A DNA stretch of 21,850 bases from JAWABC01 sp043810595 (GTDB lineage: Archaea; Nanobdellota; Nanobdellia; SCGC-AAA011-G17; VGLX01), in NCBI GenBank assembly GCA_043810595.1, contig JBDRNX010000019.1, positions 1-21,850 of the forward strand, written 5' to 3'. The position numbers and the translations under genes were made by a program. The number at the start of each line of letters is the position of its first letter. Position 1 is the first letter of the stretch. Below the pieces are notes generated by a model, which was given only the letters and a program-made list of their open reading frames with translations, ran no database searches and was not told where the DNA came from. Positions 6,932-14,681 of the stretch are shown here, in pieces.

Positions 6932-8293
6932 ATGGAATTTGATAGAAGGTATTTGTTAGTATTTTTGCTGTTTTTCATAGTAGGTTTGTTTCTCATGGCT
7001 TTCTTTTCTACAGAGATAATTTTTCATGACACCCCTGAATACATAGAGGTTACTAAGGGTCTTGCGGGTTACACTACCAAGGGTATTTACACGACTCATT
7101 CCTTTGTTTACAGTTTTTTTGTCGCTCAGTTTGTGAAGCTTTTTCCATCTTTCCTTACTATCAAGGTTCTTAATCTTTCGTGGTTAGTTCTTACTTCTTT
7201 GTTGCTTTATTTTTTCTTCAGGGATAAGCGTGCTTTCCTGCTCTGGGTCTTTTCACCTCTTGTTTGGACTTTGAGCATCCAGTATTCCCCTGTCCTGCCA
7301 GCTTCTTTTTTCGTGTTCTTGATGTATGTGATGTTTGTGAGATGGGAATCAACCAATAAGAGGTCTTATTTTGTTGTTTCCGCCCTTTCTGGCGGTTTGG
7401 CTTTTTCCCTTTATGAGCCTGTGCTTATCATTCTTGCTTTTTTCATGTTGTCTTTTTTCTTCAGGAAGAGTTTTCTCTCTGCTCTCTTGTTTGTTTTGCT
7501 GATGCTGCCCACTTTTGCTGTCCGTTTGTTGGTGGATTATCACATAACAGGTTTCCCTATTTATTCGCTCATAAGGTATTTTGGCACTAACACAGCTGTT
7601 ATTCTCGGTTTGAATCAGGGCACTAAGGGTTTCTTGCACGGCCTTTTCTTTCCGCAGGCTTACATGATTATTTTTATCATAGCTCCTCTTCTTTTCCTTT
7701 TTTACAGGGTTGATTTTTCGAAGAATAAGGCTCTTATTTTGTTTGTTTTGTTGAATTCCCTGTTCTTTTTTGTTCGCGGTGGTTTGATTAAGTATTTCCT
7801 GCTTTTCACCCCTTTCATTTTCTTGCTTCTTGGTCCTGTCATGAAGAAAAAGGCATGGGTAATAAACTCGGTCTTATCAGTCTTCATCATAGTGCTTCTG
7901 CTTTATCCTCATTTCGGTCCAGATCCTTATGTTTCAGTAAACAGGGAGATGCTCCAGATAAGGTCCGAGTTTCCTTCTGATAAGTATATTGACGGTGCTG
8001 ACTTGAATCTTTATCTTTGGGACAATTCTTACAGCTTCTACAGGCTTGAGGAGTATTTCTATGCTGTGGAGGGAAAGGATTATTCTTCTAACTATCGTGT
8101 TGTGGTCCCTAACAAGGGTTTGGATTTGTTCCAGGTGTTGGAGTTGAATGCTGTCTTGCGTTTGACTTATAAGGAGGACGTGCTTTTCTCACCCTTGATT
8201 GTAAGGAAGGGATGGAAGCCTCTCGAGAATTTTGAGTTGGGAAAGTGTTATGATTATCTTTGCGTTTATACGAAGGTGAAGAATGAAGTCTGA
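6932..8293 (+). CDS. Polytopic membrane protein, probable GT-C glycosyltransferase
   Basis: A 453-residue integral membrane protein. TM1 (about 7-25) is followed by the exterior loop TEIIFHDTPEYIEVTKGLAG with D33 and E36, the position of the catalytic acidic residues in GT-C (PMT/ArnT-like) enzymes. Further helices fill residues about 55-335. The last 120 residues form a soluble domain (PDPYVSVNREMLQIRS..., then YFYAVEGKDYSSNYRVVVPN). Such proteins take a sugar from polyprenyl-phospho-sugar to an acceptor on the outer membrane face. The start has a GAGGGG ribosome-binding sequence and a TATA box 34.5 bases upstream. It overlaps the next gene by 11 bases. Specificity cannot be read from the sequence. 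Confidence 0.7.
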   Translation: MEFDRRYLLVFLLFFIVGLFLMAFFSTEIIFHDTPEYIEVTKGLAGYTTKGIYTTHSFVYSFFVAQFVKLFPSFLTIKVLNLSWLVLTSLLLYFFFRDKRAFLLWVFSPLVWTLSIQYSPVLPASFFVFLMYVMFVRWESTNKRSYFVVSALSGGLAFSLYEPVLIILAFFMLSFFFRKSFLSALLFVLLMLPTFAVRLLVDYHITGFPIYSLIRYFGTNTAVILGLNQGTKGFLHGLFFPQAYMIIFIIAPLLFLFYRVDFSKNKALILFVLLNSLFFFVRGGLIKYFLLFTPFIFLLLGPVMKKKAWVINSVLSVFIIVLLLYPHFGPDPYVSVNREMLQIRSEFPSDKYIDGADLNLYLWDNSYSFYRLEEYFYAVEGKDYSSNYRVVVPNKGLDLFQVLELNAVLRLTYKEDVLFSPLIVRKGWKPLENFELGKCYDYLCVYTKVKNEV

Positions 8294-9323
8294 CGTTGCT
8301 TTTTTGCATAAGGAATTTGCTAGCAAGGATGATTTTTTCAAGTCAGTGGAAAAGGTTATGGATTTGGCTAGGTGGAAGAAGCATGTAAAAGGTGGTTCTG
8401 TTTTTCTGAAGATTAACGCTCTCTCTCCCAAGGTTGTTCCGGGTCAGAATACCTCTCCCTGGTTTGTTGAGGCTGTTGCTGATGTTTTTCATAATAACGG
8501 TTTCAGGGTTTTTATCGGCGATGCTAACGTCGCTACCGCAGAACAGGTTGAGCTTTCTGCCAGGAATTGGGGTTACAAAAAAATTTGCATGAAGTACGGT
8601 AATCCTTTTGTTAATCTTTCCAAGCAGAGGACTTTGAGCATAAGGATTGATGGCAGGATTTTCAAAACTTTGAGGATTCCCAAGATTCTTTTGGATGTTG
8701 GTTCTGTTGTTACGCTGCCTGTTGTTAAGACCCATAACGTTGCTGGCATGACCTGTGCTTTGAAGAATCAGTGGGGTTGCATCCCGAGGTTTAGGCAGAA
8801 GTTTCATCTTATCCTGAGTCAGGCTATCCCTGAGATTAATCTTGCTATTCCAGTTAAATTTTGCGTTGCTGACGCCACGATTTCGTTGGAGGATAACGGT
8901 CCTGTTACAGGCATTCCGAAGGTTACGAATTCTTTGTTTGCTTCTCATGATCGTGTCGCTCTCGATTCTGCTGTTGCCCAGTTCATAGGTTATGACAGTT
9001 CGAATTTTGGTTACATAGTTAATGCTGAGAAGGTTGGTCTTGGAACTAGGAACTTTAGCATCGTTGGTGATGAAATGGTTAATTTTAAGTTCAGGCCTGC
9101 CCTTGCTTGTAATCATCCCATAGTTTCCTGGGAGTTGAGGTTGAGGAAGACTCCTGGCTTGAACAAGTTGCTTTTTGAGACTCCCATCTTCAAGATTCCT
9201 GCTTGGTGTGCTTACAAGTATAATTCTGTTTTGTGGTATAACAAGTACGGCCGTCGTTATGCTCACGGCATTCTAAGGAACTATTCCGTATACAGGGAGG
9301 AGTTTATGCATCTTGTAAGATGA
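8283..9323 (+). CDS. DUF362-domain protein, copy 1
   Basis: A 346-residue protein with the DUF362 core: GSVFLKINALSP near 45, an NTSPWFVEAVADVF helix, VVTLPVVKTHNVAGMTCALKNQWG in the middle, DATISLEDNGPVTGIPK, and FASHDRVALDSAVAQFIGYD followed by EKVGLG. It lacks the CxxCxxC ferredoxin module often fused to this family. The C-terminal 70 residues (KTPGLNKLLFETPIFKIPAWC...YGRRYAHG) recur in the second DUF362 gene at 11171-12235. The domain's biochemical function is not established. It lies between a GT-C-like gene (11-base overlap) and an FAD oxidoreductase (ATGA overlap), which suggests a role in modifying a lipid-linked or surface sugar. Confidence 0.8.
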   Translation: MKSDVAFLHKEFASKDDFFKSVEKVMDLARWKKHVKGGSVFLKINALSPKVVPGQNTSPWFVEAVADVFHNNGFRVFIGDANVATAEQVELSARNWGYKKICMKYGNPFVNLSKQRTLSIRIDGRIFKTLRIPKILLDVGSVVTLPVVKTHNVAGMTCALKNQWGCIPRFRQKFHLILSQAIPEINLAIPVKFCVADATISLEDNGPVTGIPKVTNSLFASHDRVALDSAVAQFIGYDSSNFGYIVNAEKVGLGTRNFSIVGDEMVNFKFRPALACNHPIVSWELRLRKTPGLNKLLFETPIFKIPAWCAYKYNSVLWYNKYGRRYAHGILRNYSVYREEFMHLVR

Positions 9324-10570
9324 GGGTTGTTATTCTTGGTGGGGGTTTGGCCGGTATGGCTGCTGCTGATAAGTTGTTGGATCAGAAGCATGAGGTTACT
9401 ATTTTGGAGAAGGAGGGTTTTCTCGGAGGTATGGCTTCGAGCTTTGATAACAAGGGTGTTTTGATTCCGAAGCATTACCACCACATTTTTTCTCATGATT
9501 TTATCACGCTTCATTACCTCAGGCGTTTCGGCTTGTACTACGATATGTCCTGGAAGAAGATCAGGATGGGTATAGCTGTTAACAAAAGGATTTATAATTT
9601 CACCTCACCTTTGAGCCTTCTGGGTTTTGACTATCTTTCTCTTTACGGGAGGTTGCGTTACGGTTTGTTTGGTGCTTATGTCTTGTGGCTTATGAATCCT
9701 TCTAAGATCAGGGATGATGTTGATGCTTATTCTTGGCTGAGGAAGTTTGCTGGTAAGGAAGTTACTCATAAGTTGTTTTACAATCTCTACTCTCGCAATA
9801 AGTTTAACATTCCGCTCAGCATGATTTCTGCCAAGCAGTTTGCATACAGGCTTAAGGCCGGTGAAGCTCTGGGTAGGTTTGGCTACCCCCGTCTTGGTTT
9901 GGACAGGCTTGTTCGCAGGTTAGAGAACAGTCTTGTTGAGCGTGGTTGTAAAATCAAGAAGAATTATAAAATAAAGTCTGTTGATGTTAAGAAAAAGGTT
10001 GTTGATAACATCAAGGCTGACGTTATTATCAACACCATTCCTCCTCCTCAGTTTTTGAGGGTTGCGAAAAATCTTCCTGCTGGTTATGCTGAGAAGATTT
10101 CAAAAATAAGGTATACCCCCTGCATCACTGTAGCTTTTGGCACAAGGAATTTTCTGAGTGGGCATTACTGGATTAATATTTTTAACGAGAGGATTGGGAT
10201 GTTGATTCAGCACTCGCGTCTTTTTAACGGCTACCCCTACAAGGTTTCTTGGGCTACTCGTTACGGCGGCTCTGAGTCTGATCTGAAGCTTTCGGATGAG
10301 GAAATAAAGAAGGCTTACTTGGCTCCTGTCAGGAAGTATTTTCCCAGGGCAGAAATTTTGTGGAGTAAAGTGTTCAGGGAGGTTTATGCCGAGCCTGTTT
10401 ATGATAAGTTTTATGCTTTTTACAATCCTGGTTACAGGACTCCTGTTAGGGGTTTTTACAACGCTGGTATTTTTGTTACGTACCCAAAGATTAGGAATAT
10501 GAACACCGCTCTTGAGTCTGGTTTGAAGGTTGCTGCTATGGTAAGAGAAGACTTGCCCTCGCTTTCCTGA
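9320..10570 (+). CDS. FAD-dependent oxidoreductase, amine-oxidase / protoporphyrinogen-oxidase-like
   Basis: A 416-residue flavoprotein. The N-terminus MRVVILGGGLAGMAAADKLL is a dinucleotide-binding GxGxxG motif. After it come HEVTILEKEGFLGGMASSF, the ribose-binding Glu and GG loop of the amine-oxidase and UDP-galactopyranose-mutase superfamily, and KHYHHIFSHD. A second FAD motif is near the C-terminus (RGFYNAGIFVTYPKIRNMNTALESGLKVAAMV). Members in envelope loci act on sugars or polyprenoids. It is translationally coupled to the DUF362 gene (ATGA). It is not the DprE1 type of FAD enzyme. Its last 35 bases overlap the convergent PHP gene. Confidence 0.8.
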   Translation: MRVVILGGGLAGMAAADKLLDQKHEVTILEKEGFLGGMASSFDNKGVLIPKHYHHIFSHDFITLHYLRRFGLYYDMSWKKIRMGIAVNKRIYNFTSPLSLLGFDYLSLYGRLRYGLFGAYVLWLMNPSKIRDDVDAYSWLRKFAGKEVTHKLFYNLYSRNKFNIPLSMISAKQFAYRLKAGEALGRFGYPRLGLDRLVRRLENSLVERGCKIKKNYKIKSVDVKKKVVDNIKADVIINTIPPPQFLRVAKNLPAGYAEKISKIRYTPCITVAFGTRNFLSGHYWINIFNERIGMLIQHSRLFNGYPYKVSWATRYGGSESDLKLSDEEIKKAYLAPVRKYFPRAEILWSKVFREVYAEPVYDKFYAFYNPGYRTPVRGFYNAGIFVTYPKIRNMNTALESGLKVAAMVREDLPSLS

Positions 10571-11174
10571 ACTGTCTTGATGTTTTGCTCAGTGCGTGCA
10601 CCCATATCGGTGCTGGTTTTGTTACGAATTTTGCCTTTTTCAGGTTTTGTAGAAATTCCTTTTTTGAGTAGAAGTCTTCCATTTCGAGGTATGTTTTTCC
10701 TATCTCGAATCTGGTGTGTGCGTCTGACCCCACTATTTTTAGTATGTTGTTTTCTTCCGCATATCTTAGTGCTTTCAGGTTGTTTTCCTTGCTGAATGTT
10801 CTGGGGTTGAACACTTCTATTGCGTGTGGGTTTATTTTTTTTATCCCTTCTCCTATTGAGCTTGATTTTCTGTGTACGTCGAACGGGTGAGGTACGTAGA
10901 ATATCGAGTCTTGTTGTTTTAGCCGGTCTATGGTTTCCTGCAGGGTTAGTCCTCCCGGTATTTTTTCCATCATGAACAATCCTACCACTTCTCCCTGGAG
11001 CGTTTTTATTTCTTCTGCTATTATCTTGCATCCGAATTTCATGTTGCCTTCTATCGTGTCGTGGTCTGTTATTATCGGTGTTATTCCCTGTTTTTTTGTT
11101 ATCTTCCTTAGTACTTCTAGTGGTAGTATGGAATCTTTTGAGTATTTTGTGTGTACGTGCAGGTCGAATTTCAT
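10536..11174 (-). CDS. PHP-domain metal-dependent phosphoesterase
   Basis: A 212-residue PHP-fold protein. The metal motifs are all visible: FDLHVHTKYSKDS (H6, H8), ITDHDTIEG (D37, H38), the central FYVPHPFDVHRK and the C-terminal IVGSDAHTRFEIG. The family includes histidinol phosphatase, nuclease and phosphoesterase activities, so the substrate is open. I start at ATG 11174, which overlaps the upstream DUF362 stop as ATGA and puts the first motif four residues in. An in-frame start at 11288 would lie well inside the upstream gene. Together with the DUF362 gene it forms a two-gene minus operon. A phosphatase step on a prenyl-linked phospho-sugar would suit the neighbourhood but is inferred. 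Confidence 0.85.
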   Translation of the reverse strand: MKFDLHVHTKYSKDSILPLEVLRKITKKQGITPIITDHDTIEGNMKFGCKIIAEEIKTLQGEVVGLFMMEKIPGGLTLQETIDRLKQQDSIFYVPHPFDVHRKSSSIGEGIKKINPHAIEVFNPRTFSKENNLKALRYAEENNILKIVGSDAHTRFEIGKTYLEMEDFYSKKEFLQNLKKAKFVTKPAPIWVHALSKTSRQFRKARASLLLP

Positions 11175-12235
11175 CTGTATCTCCTGAACAGCTGTCCCCA
11201 TTCTGTTTTCATGAATTCTTTTATCCTTTTCTTTCCTATCAGAGGGTACCAGTAGTGGTCGTGGTAGAATTCTGATCCGAATATGCACATTTTGAATAAG
11301 GGTGTGTGGAATAGTATCGGTTCGAATATCGGGTATTTCTTCCTTAATGTTTGGTCCATGAATATTACCAGGCTTTTTTTTGTGTGAAATCTGAAGTTTA
11401 CCTTGCTTATGTCCTCTCCCACTACATCTATTTGTTTTGGGTCTCCTACTCCCAGTCCCTTGTCGTGTGCTATCCTTATGAAGTCTATTTTCATGGGATC
11501 GAAGCCCATCATCTTTGCTGATATTGCATCTATCGCTACCTGGTCTTCTGATGCGAGTATGTAGTTTTTTATTTTTACGTCCATGGTTCTTGGTCCTGCT
11601 CCGTCTCCTGCCACTGTTCCATCCATTACTGCGAATAATTTTGGGTGTATCTCTTTCTGTATGGTTAGCAGGTCAACAAGAATTTCGTGTATGTCCTTGT
11701 GGCAGTGGTGTCTTTTCATGGTTATCAAACCACCGAATGCGTTTTTCATGGCTCCTGTTATGGTTGTGTGTCCGTGTGTTTTCATGGTTGGCAAATGCAT
11801 TACATTTTTTCCTTTGAACATTTCCGGTATCCAGGTTCCTTCCTTGAATATTTCGTCCATTGCCAGCATTTCGTGTTTTGGTTTGTACTTGACCCATCTT
11901 GCTTGTGTTAAAGGATAGTATTTTAGTCCGTATTTTTGCAGTATCGGCAGCCATTTGTTTCCTTTTGCCCCCTTCCACACGTCGGTTACCACAGTCCTGT
12001 TTTCTACAGGGTATATTTCCTTGTATCCGTCTTCTCTGAGTGTTTTTACCGCCCCTTCCAGCTGCCAGGGTTCTGTTGAGCATGCCGGATAGTACAAAGA
12101 CCATGATAAATTCAGTTTGAGGACTAGCGGCTTGTTTTTTGGCAGTGCTTTTTTATAGTCGGCAAGATTCATAACTCTCTTGTAATCTTGCAGCACTGTT
12201 TCAGGTTTTGTCTTTATCACAGCTACTTTGGTCAT
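11171..12235 (-). CDS. DUF362-domain protein, copy 2
   Basis: A 354-residue paralogue of the protein at 8283-9323. Shared landmarks in order are LVLKLNLSW, VMHLPTMKTHGHTTITGAMKNAFGG, MDGTVAGDGAGP, ILASEDQVAIDAISAKMMGFD, HDKGLGVGDP and a common C-terminal segment (KKYPIFEPILFHTPLFKM...IGKKRIKEFM). It has no ferredoxin-type cysteine cluster. Compared with copy 1 it carries HHCHKDIHE after the KTH motif, a His-rich patch that might bind metal. I start at ATG 12235 (MTKVAVIKT), 27.5 bases from the centre of the palindromic TATA box. A longer start at 12253 would lie upstream of the predicted transcription start. It leads an operon with the PHP gene. Confidence 0.8.
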   Translation of the reverse strand: MTKVAVIKTKPETVLQDYKRVMNLADYKKALPKNKPLVLKLNLSWSLYYPACSTEPWQLEGAVKTLREDGYKEIYPVENRTVVTDVWKGAKGNKWLPILQKYGLKYYPLTQARWVKYKPKHEMLAMDEIFKEGTWIPEMFKGKNVMHLPTMKTHGHTTITGAMKNAFGGLITMKRHHCHKDIHEILVDLLTIQKEIHPKLFAVMDGTVAGDGAGPRTMDVKIKNYILASEDQVAIDAISAKMMGFDPMKIDFIRIAHDKGLGVGDPKQIDVVGEDISKVNFRFHTKKSLVIFMDQTLRKKYPIFEPILFHTPLFKMCIFGSEFYHDHYWYPLIGKKRIKEFMKTEWGQLFRRYR

Positions 12236-12258
12236 ATGCCTACTCCTTCTCATAAATC

Positions 12259-12266
12259 TTTATAAA
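12259..12266. promoter_or_regulatory. Palindromic TATA box exactly midway between two leaderless starts
   Basis: TTTATAAA, self-complementary, centred at 12262.5. The DUF362 ATG (12235, minus) and the prenyltransferase ATG (12290, plus) are each 27.5 bases away, so both mRNAs should begin at or next to their start codons. The two ATGs are only 54 bases apart, leaving no room for separate boxes. Confidence 0.65.
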
Positions 12267-12289
12267 TTTTGTCCTATAGCCTTATCGCC

Positions 12290-13147
12290 ATGTCTTTTGG
12301 TGATTTTTTGAGGTTGATTAGGGTTAATCAGTGGTATAAGAACCTTGTTATTTTCCTTCCGCTGATTTTTGTCGGCCACCTTCTTGACGTCACGGAGTTT
12401 GTTCTCATAATCATCGGTTTTTTCTCTCTCTGTTTTATTTCTTCTGTTAACTACATAGTTAACGATTTTATTGACAGGAAGAAGGACAGGTTGAATCCTG
12501 AGAAGATGGATAAGCCTCTGGTTACAGGCAGGGTTTCTGATTTTCAGGCTTTTGTTGTTTTGTTCTTTTTTCTTGCCGCTTCGATAGCTCTTGCTCTTCT
12601 GCTTCCCTTGATGTTTTTGTTTGCTGTGATCGCTCTTTTTGTTTCTTCCCAGCTTTATTCCTTGTTTTTCAAGCATGAGTTGTTTCTTGATATCTTGTTC
12701 ATAGCTGTTAATTTTGTTATCCGTGCTATTTCTGGTACTTTTGTCATTGGCGTTTCAATATCTCCCTGGCTTGTTTTGTGCACTTTCTTCCTTTCGCTGT
12801 TTTTGTCTGTGGGTAAGCGCAAGTCCGAGTCTATGCTGCTTGGCAGCGGTGCTTCCAACCATCGCAAGGTTTTGAAGTATTATTCCCATGATATTACCAA
12901 TTCCCTGATGATCGTTGCTACGAGTTTGCTTATCATGTCTTATGCCCTTTACACCTTTTTGAGCAATTTTCCTGGCCTCATTTGGACCTTGCCTGTTGCT
13001 TTGTATGTTATTTTGCGTTATACTTACCTTGTTTATTCAGGCTCTGACATCGCTCGTCATCCTGAGAGGTTCATAAGGGATGTGAGGCTTGTTTCCGGTA
13101 TTGTTTTGTGGTTCTTGCTCATCCTTGTGATTATCTATTTCAGTTAG
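12290..13147 (+). CDS. UbiA-family prenyltransferase, decaprenyl-phosphate phosphoribosyltransferase-like
   Basis: A 285-residue membrane protein with about eight or nine helices. Residues 58-67 read NDFIDRKKDR, the NDxxDxxxD Mg/diphosphate motif of UbiA enzymes. The N-terminal RVNQWYKNLVIFLPLIF, the DRLNPEKMDKPLVTGRVS segment, the later VGKRKSESMLLG and the RHPERFIRDVRLVSG near the end all match the pattern of enzymes that join PRPP to polyprenyl phosphate, more than quinone or heme prenyltransferases. The product would be a polyprenyl-phospho-5-phosphoribose, a membrane pentose donor. The start is ATG 12290 because the TATA box is 27.5 bases upstream; an in-frame TTG at 12269 is upstream of the predicted transcript. 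It lies 36 bases ahead of a phosphoesterase gene that could remove the 5-phosphate. Confidence 0.8.
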   Translation: MSFGDFLRLIRVNQWYKNLVIFLPLIFVGHLLDVTEFVLIIIGFFSLCFISSVNYIVNDFIDRKKDRLNPEKMDKPLVTGRVSDFQAFVVLFFFLAASIALALLLPLMFLFAVIALFVSSQLYSLFFKHELFLDILFIAVNFVIRAISGTFVIGVSISPWLVLCTFFLSLFLSVGKRKSESMLLGSGASNHRKVLKYYSHDITNSLMIVATSLLIMSYALYTFLSNFPGLIWTLPVALYVILRYTYLVYSGSDIARHPERFIRDVRLVSGIVLWFLLILVIIYFS

Positions 13148-13150
13148 TTT

Positions 13151-13158
13151 TTTAAACT
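13151..13158 (+). promoter_or_regulatory. Possible TATA-like box before the phosphoesterase
   Basis: TTTAAACT is centred 29.5 bases before ATG 13184 in the 36-base gap after the prenyltransferase. It is followed by a T-run that could also end the upstream transcript. Weak, but the spacing agrees with other promoters here. Confidence 0.3.
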
Positions 13159-13183
13159 CCGCTTTTTTTCTTGGTTTGTTAAG

Positions 13184-13771
13184 ATGAAGGTTTTGGCGTT
13201 CATAGATGTTCATAGCAATGGGAATAGCTTGAAGAGGTTGTTGAAGAAGGCTTCTGGTGTTGATTTGTTGGTTTGTGCTGGTGATATTTCTGACTGGGGT
13301 AAGGACATTAAGAAGATGGTTTCTTTTTTTAAGGATGTTAAGAAGCCTTTTCTTATCATTCACGGTAATCATGAGGGCGAAGATGCTATGAAGAGGGTTT
13401 GCTCTCAGCTTAAGTTTCCTACTTTTTTGCATAAGAAGGTTTTTGAGTTTGAGGGTTATACTTTTGTTGGTTTTGGGGGTGGTGGTTTTTCTTATGAGGA
13501 TCCCGAGTTTGAGAAGTTTTACAAGTCCCTTAGGTTGAAGAAAAATGCAAATGTTGTTTTGATCACCCACGGACCTCCTTACGGCACTAAGTGTGATTAT
13601 CTCCATCATTTGGGTTTTGTTGGCTGTAAGAGTTTCAATAAGATGATTAAGGATGTTAAGCCGCTCGTTCATATTTGTGGTCATCTTCATGAGACTGCTT
13701 CTTGTAAGGATAGGATTGGTTCTACTGTGGTTATTAATCCCGGTGCTGATGGTAAGATTATAAGAATCTAG
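13184..13771 (+). CDS. Calcineurin-like metallophosphoesterase (YfcE/MJ0936-like)
   Basis: A 195-residue enzyme carrying the five metallophosphoesterase blocks in order: FIDVHSN (D8, H10), CAGDISDWG (D34), IHGNHEG (N62, H63), VVLITHGPPYGT and ICGHLHET. It ends with the INPGADGK strand typical of the YfcE group. These enzymes hydrolyse phosphodiesters or phosphomonoesters with two metal ions in the cytosol. It follows the prenyltransferase by 36 bases on the same strand, so it may supply the dephosphorylation that a phosphoribosyl-lipid pathway needs. A general housekeeping role is equally possible. Its 3' end overlaps the convergent Taw1 gene by 14 bases. Confidence 0.88.
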   Translation: MKVLAFIDVHSNGNSLKRLLKKASGVDLLVCAGDISDWGKDIKKMVSFFKDVKKPFLIIHGNHEGEDAMKRVCSQLKFPTFLHKKVFEFEGYTFVGFGGGGFSYEDPEFEKFYKSLRLKKNANVVLITHGPPYGTKCDYLHHLGFVGCKSFNKMIKDVKPLVHICGHLHETASCKDRIGSTVVINPGADGKIIRI

Positions 13772-14681
13772 TTTTGCTATCTTCTTTAGCTAAAAGTACA
13801 ACTCTTGAGTTTTCTTTTTCGTCTATTATCTTGTATTCTGTGAGTTTTTCTATTTTTTTGCTGAATTCTCTTATGTCTTTGTGTAGTGGCATGTTCTTTT
13901 GTTCAAGGTTTTCTTTTGAGTGCCCTATCCACATGTAGCTTTTTATCTCTAAGAATCTTGGGTTGGCTTTTTTGATCAGCTTTGCATAATCCTTTTCGTC
14001 TTTCATGTTCTTGTCCTTTATCATTGTGAGCCTTAGTACTGTTCTTGTCTTTAGGCTTGGCAGCAGCTCGAGTGTTTTGTTGAAATTCTCCCAAGAATTT
14101 TTCATGACAGGCCTGACTATTTCCTTGTATAGTTTTTTGTTTGGTGCATCAACGGATATGTAGAGCTGTTTTGGCATCGTGTTTAGCTTTTCTATGTTTT
14201 TTGGGAATAGTCCGTTGCTGACGAGGAATGTGCACGCGTTTATCTTGTGTATTCCTTCTATCAGTTCTGATAGTTCTGGGTAAATAGTAGGTTCTCCGGT
14301 TAGTGATATTGCGAAGTATTTGGGGTTCATCGCTTCTTTCAGTTTCTGCTTGTTTGCCTTTTCAGTTCCGAAGAATCCCGTCAGCAGATTTCTCTGTGCT
14401 TCTATGCATCCCTGTATTATCTCCTTTGGTTCGTCGAATTTTGTTTTTGTGTTGGTGAACGATGCCGTGTCTCTCCAGCAGAATACGCATCTGTTTGTAC
14501 ATATCATGTTTGGGGTCATCTGGCAGCACTGGTGGCTTTTTATGTTGTAGAATTTCTCTTTGTAGCACACGTCTTTGTCACGTATGCTTTTTCTTGTCCA
14601 TTCGCATATCTTGCATGCTGCGTTATTTCCCACTATCCTGTATCCCTGCTTTTCCAGGAGTTTTTTTGTTGCCTCGTTCAT
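13758..14681 (-). CDS. taw1: tRNA 4-demethylwyosine synthase (archaeal TYW1)
   Basis: A 307-residue radical SAM enzyme that condenses pyruvate-derived carbons onto N1-methylguanosine 37 of tRNA-Phe, forming the tricyclic wyosine core. The radical SAM cluster is C61-x3-C65-x2-C68 in MICTNRCVFCWRD. A second, pyruvate-binding cluster is expected from C26, C39 and C52, which match the archaeal TYW1 pattern of three upstream cysteines. LTGEPTIYPELSELI and LYISVDAPNKKLYKEIVRP are typical of the family, and the flavodoxin domain of eukaryotic TYW1 is absent, as in archaea. It starts by ATGA overlap with TatD, so the two are translationally coupled. Confidence 0.93.
   Translation of the reverse strand: MNEATKKLLEKQGYRIVGNNAACKICEWTRKSIRDKDVCYKEKFYNIKSHQCCQMTPNMICTNRCVFCWRDTASFTNTKTKFDEPKEIIQGCIEAQRNLLTGFFGTEKANKQKLKEAMNPKYFAISLTGEPTIYPELSELIEGIHKINACTFLVSNGLFPKNIEKLNTMPKQLYISVDAPNKKLYKEIVRPVMKNSWENFNKTLELLPSLKTRTVLRLTMIKDKNMKDEKDYAKLIKKANPRFLEIKSYMWIGHSKENLEQKNMPLHKDIREFSKKIEKLTEYKIIDEKENSRVVLLAKEDSKTRFL

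Noticed and set aside
10536..11288. PHP protein starting at 11288
   Set aside because: The extra 38 residues overlap the upstream DUF362 coding region and lack PHP features; ATG 11174 gives the ATGA overlap used by neighbouring operons.
12236..12253. Longer start of the minus DUF362 gene at 12253, or use of the AGGAG sequence as its ribosome-binding site
   Set aside because: Both lie upstream of the transcription start predicted from the TATA box (about 12236), so they would not be in the mRNA.
8283..13771. A complete decaprenyl-phospho-arabinose pathway as in mycobacteria
   Set aside because: The UbiA protein fits, but the flavoprotein is of the amine-oxidase type, not DprE1, and there is no DprE2-like short-chain dehydrogenase in the window.
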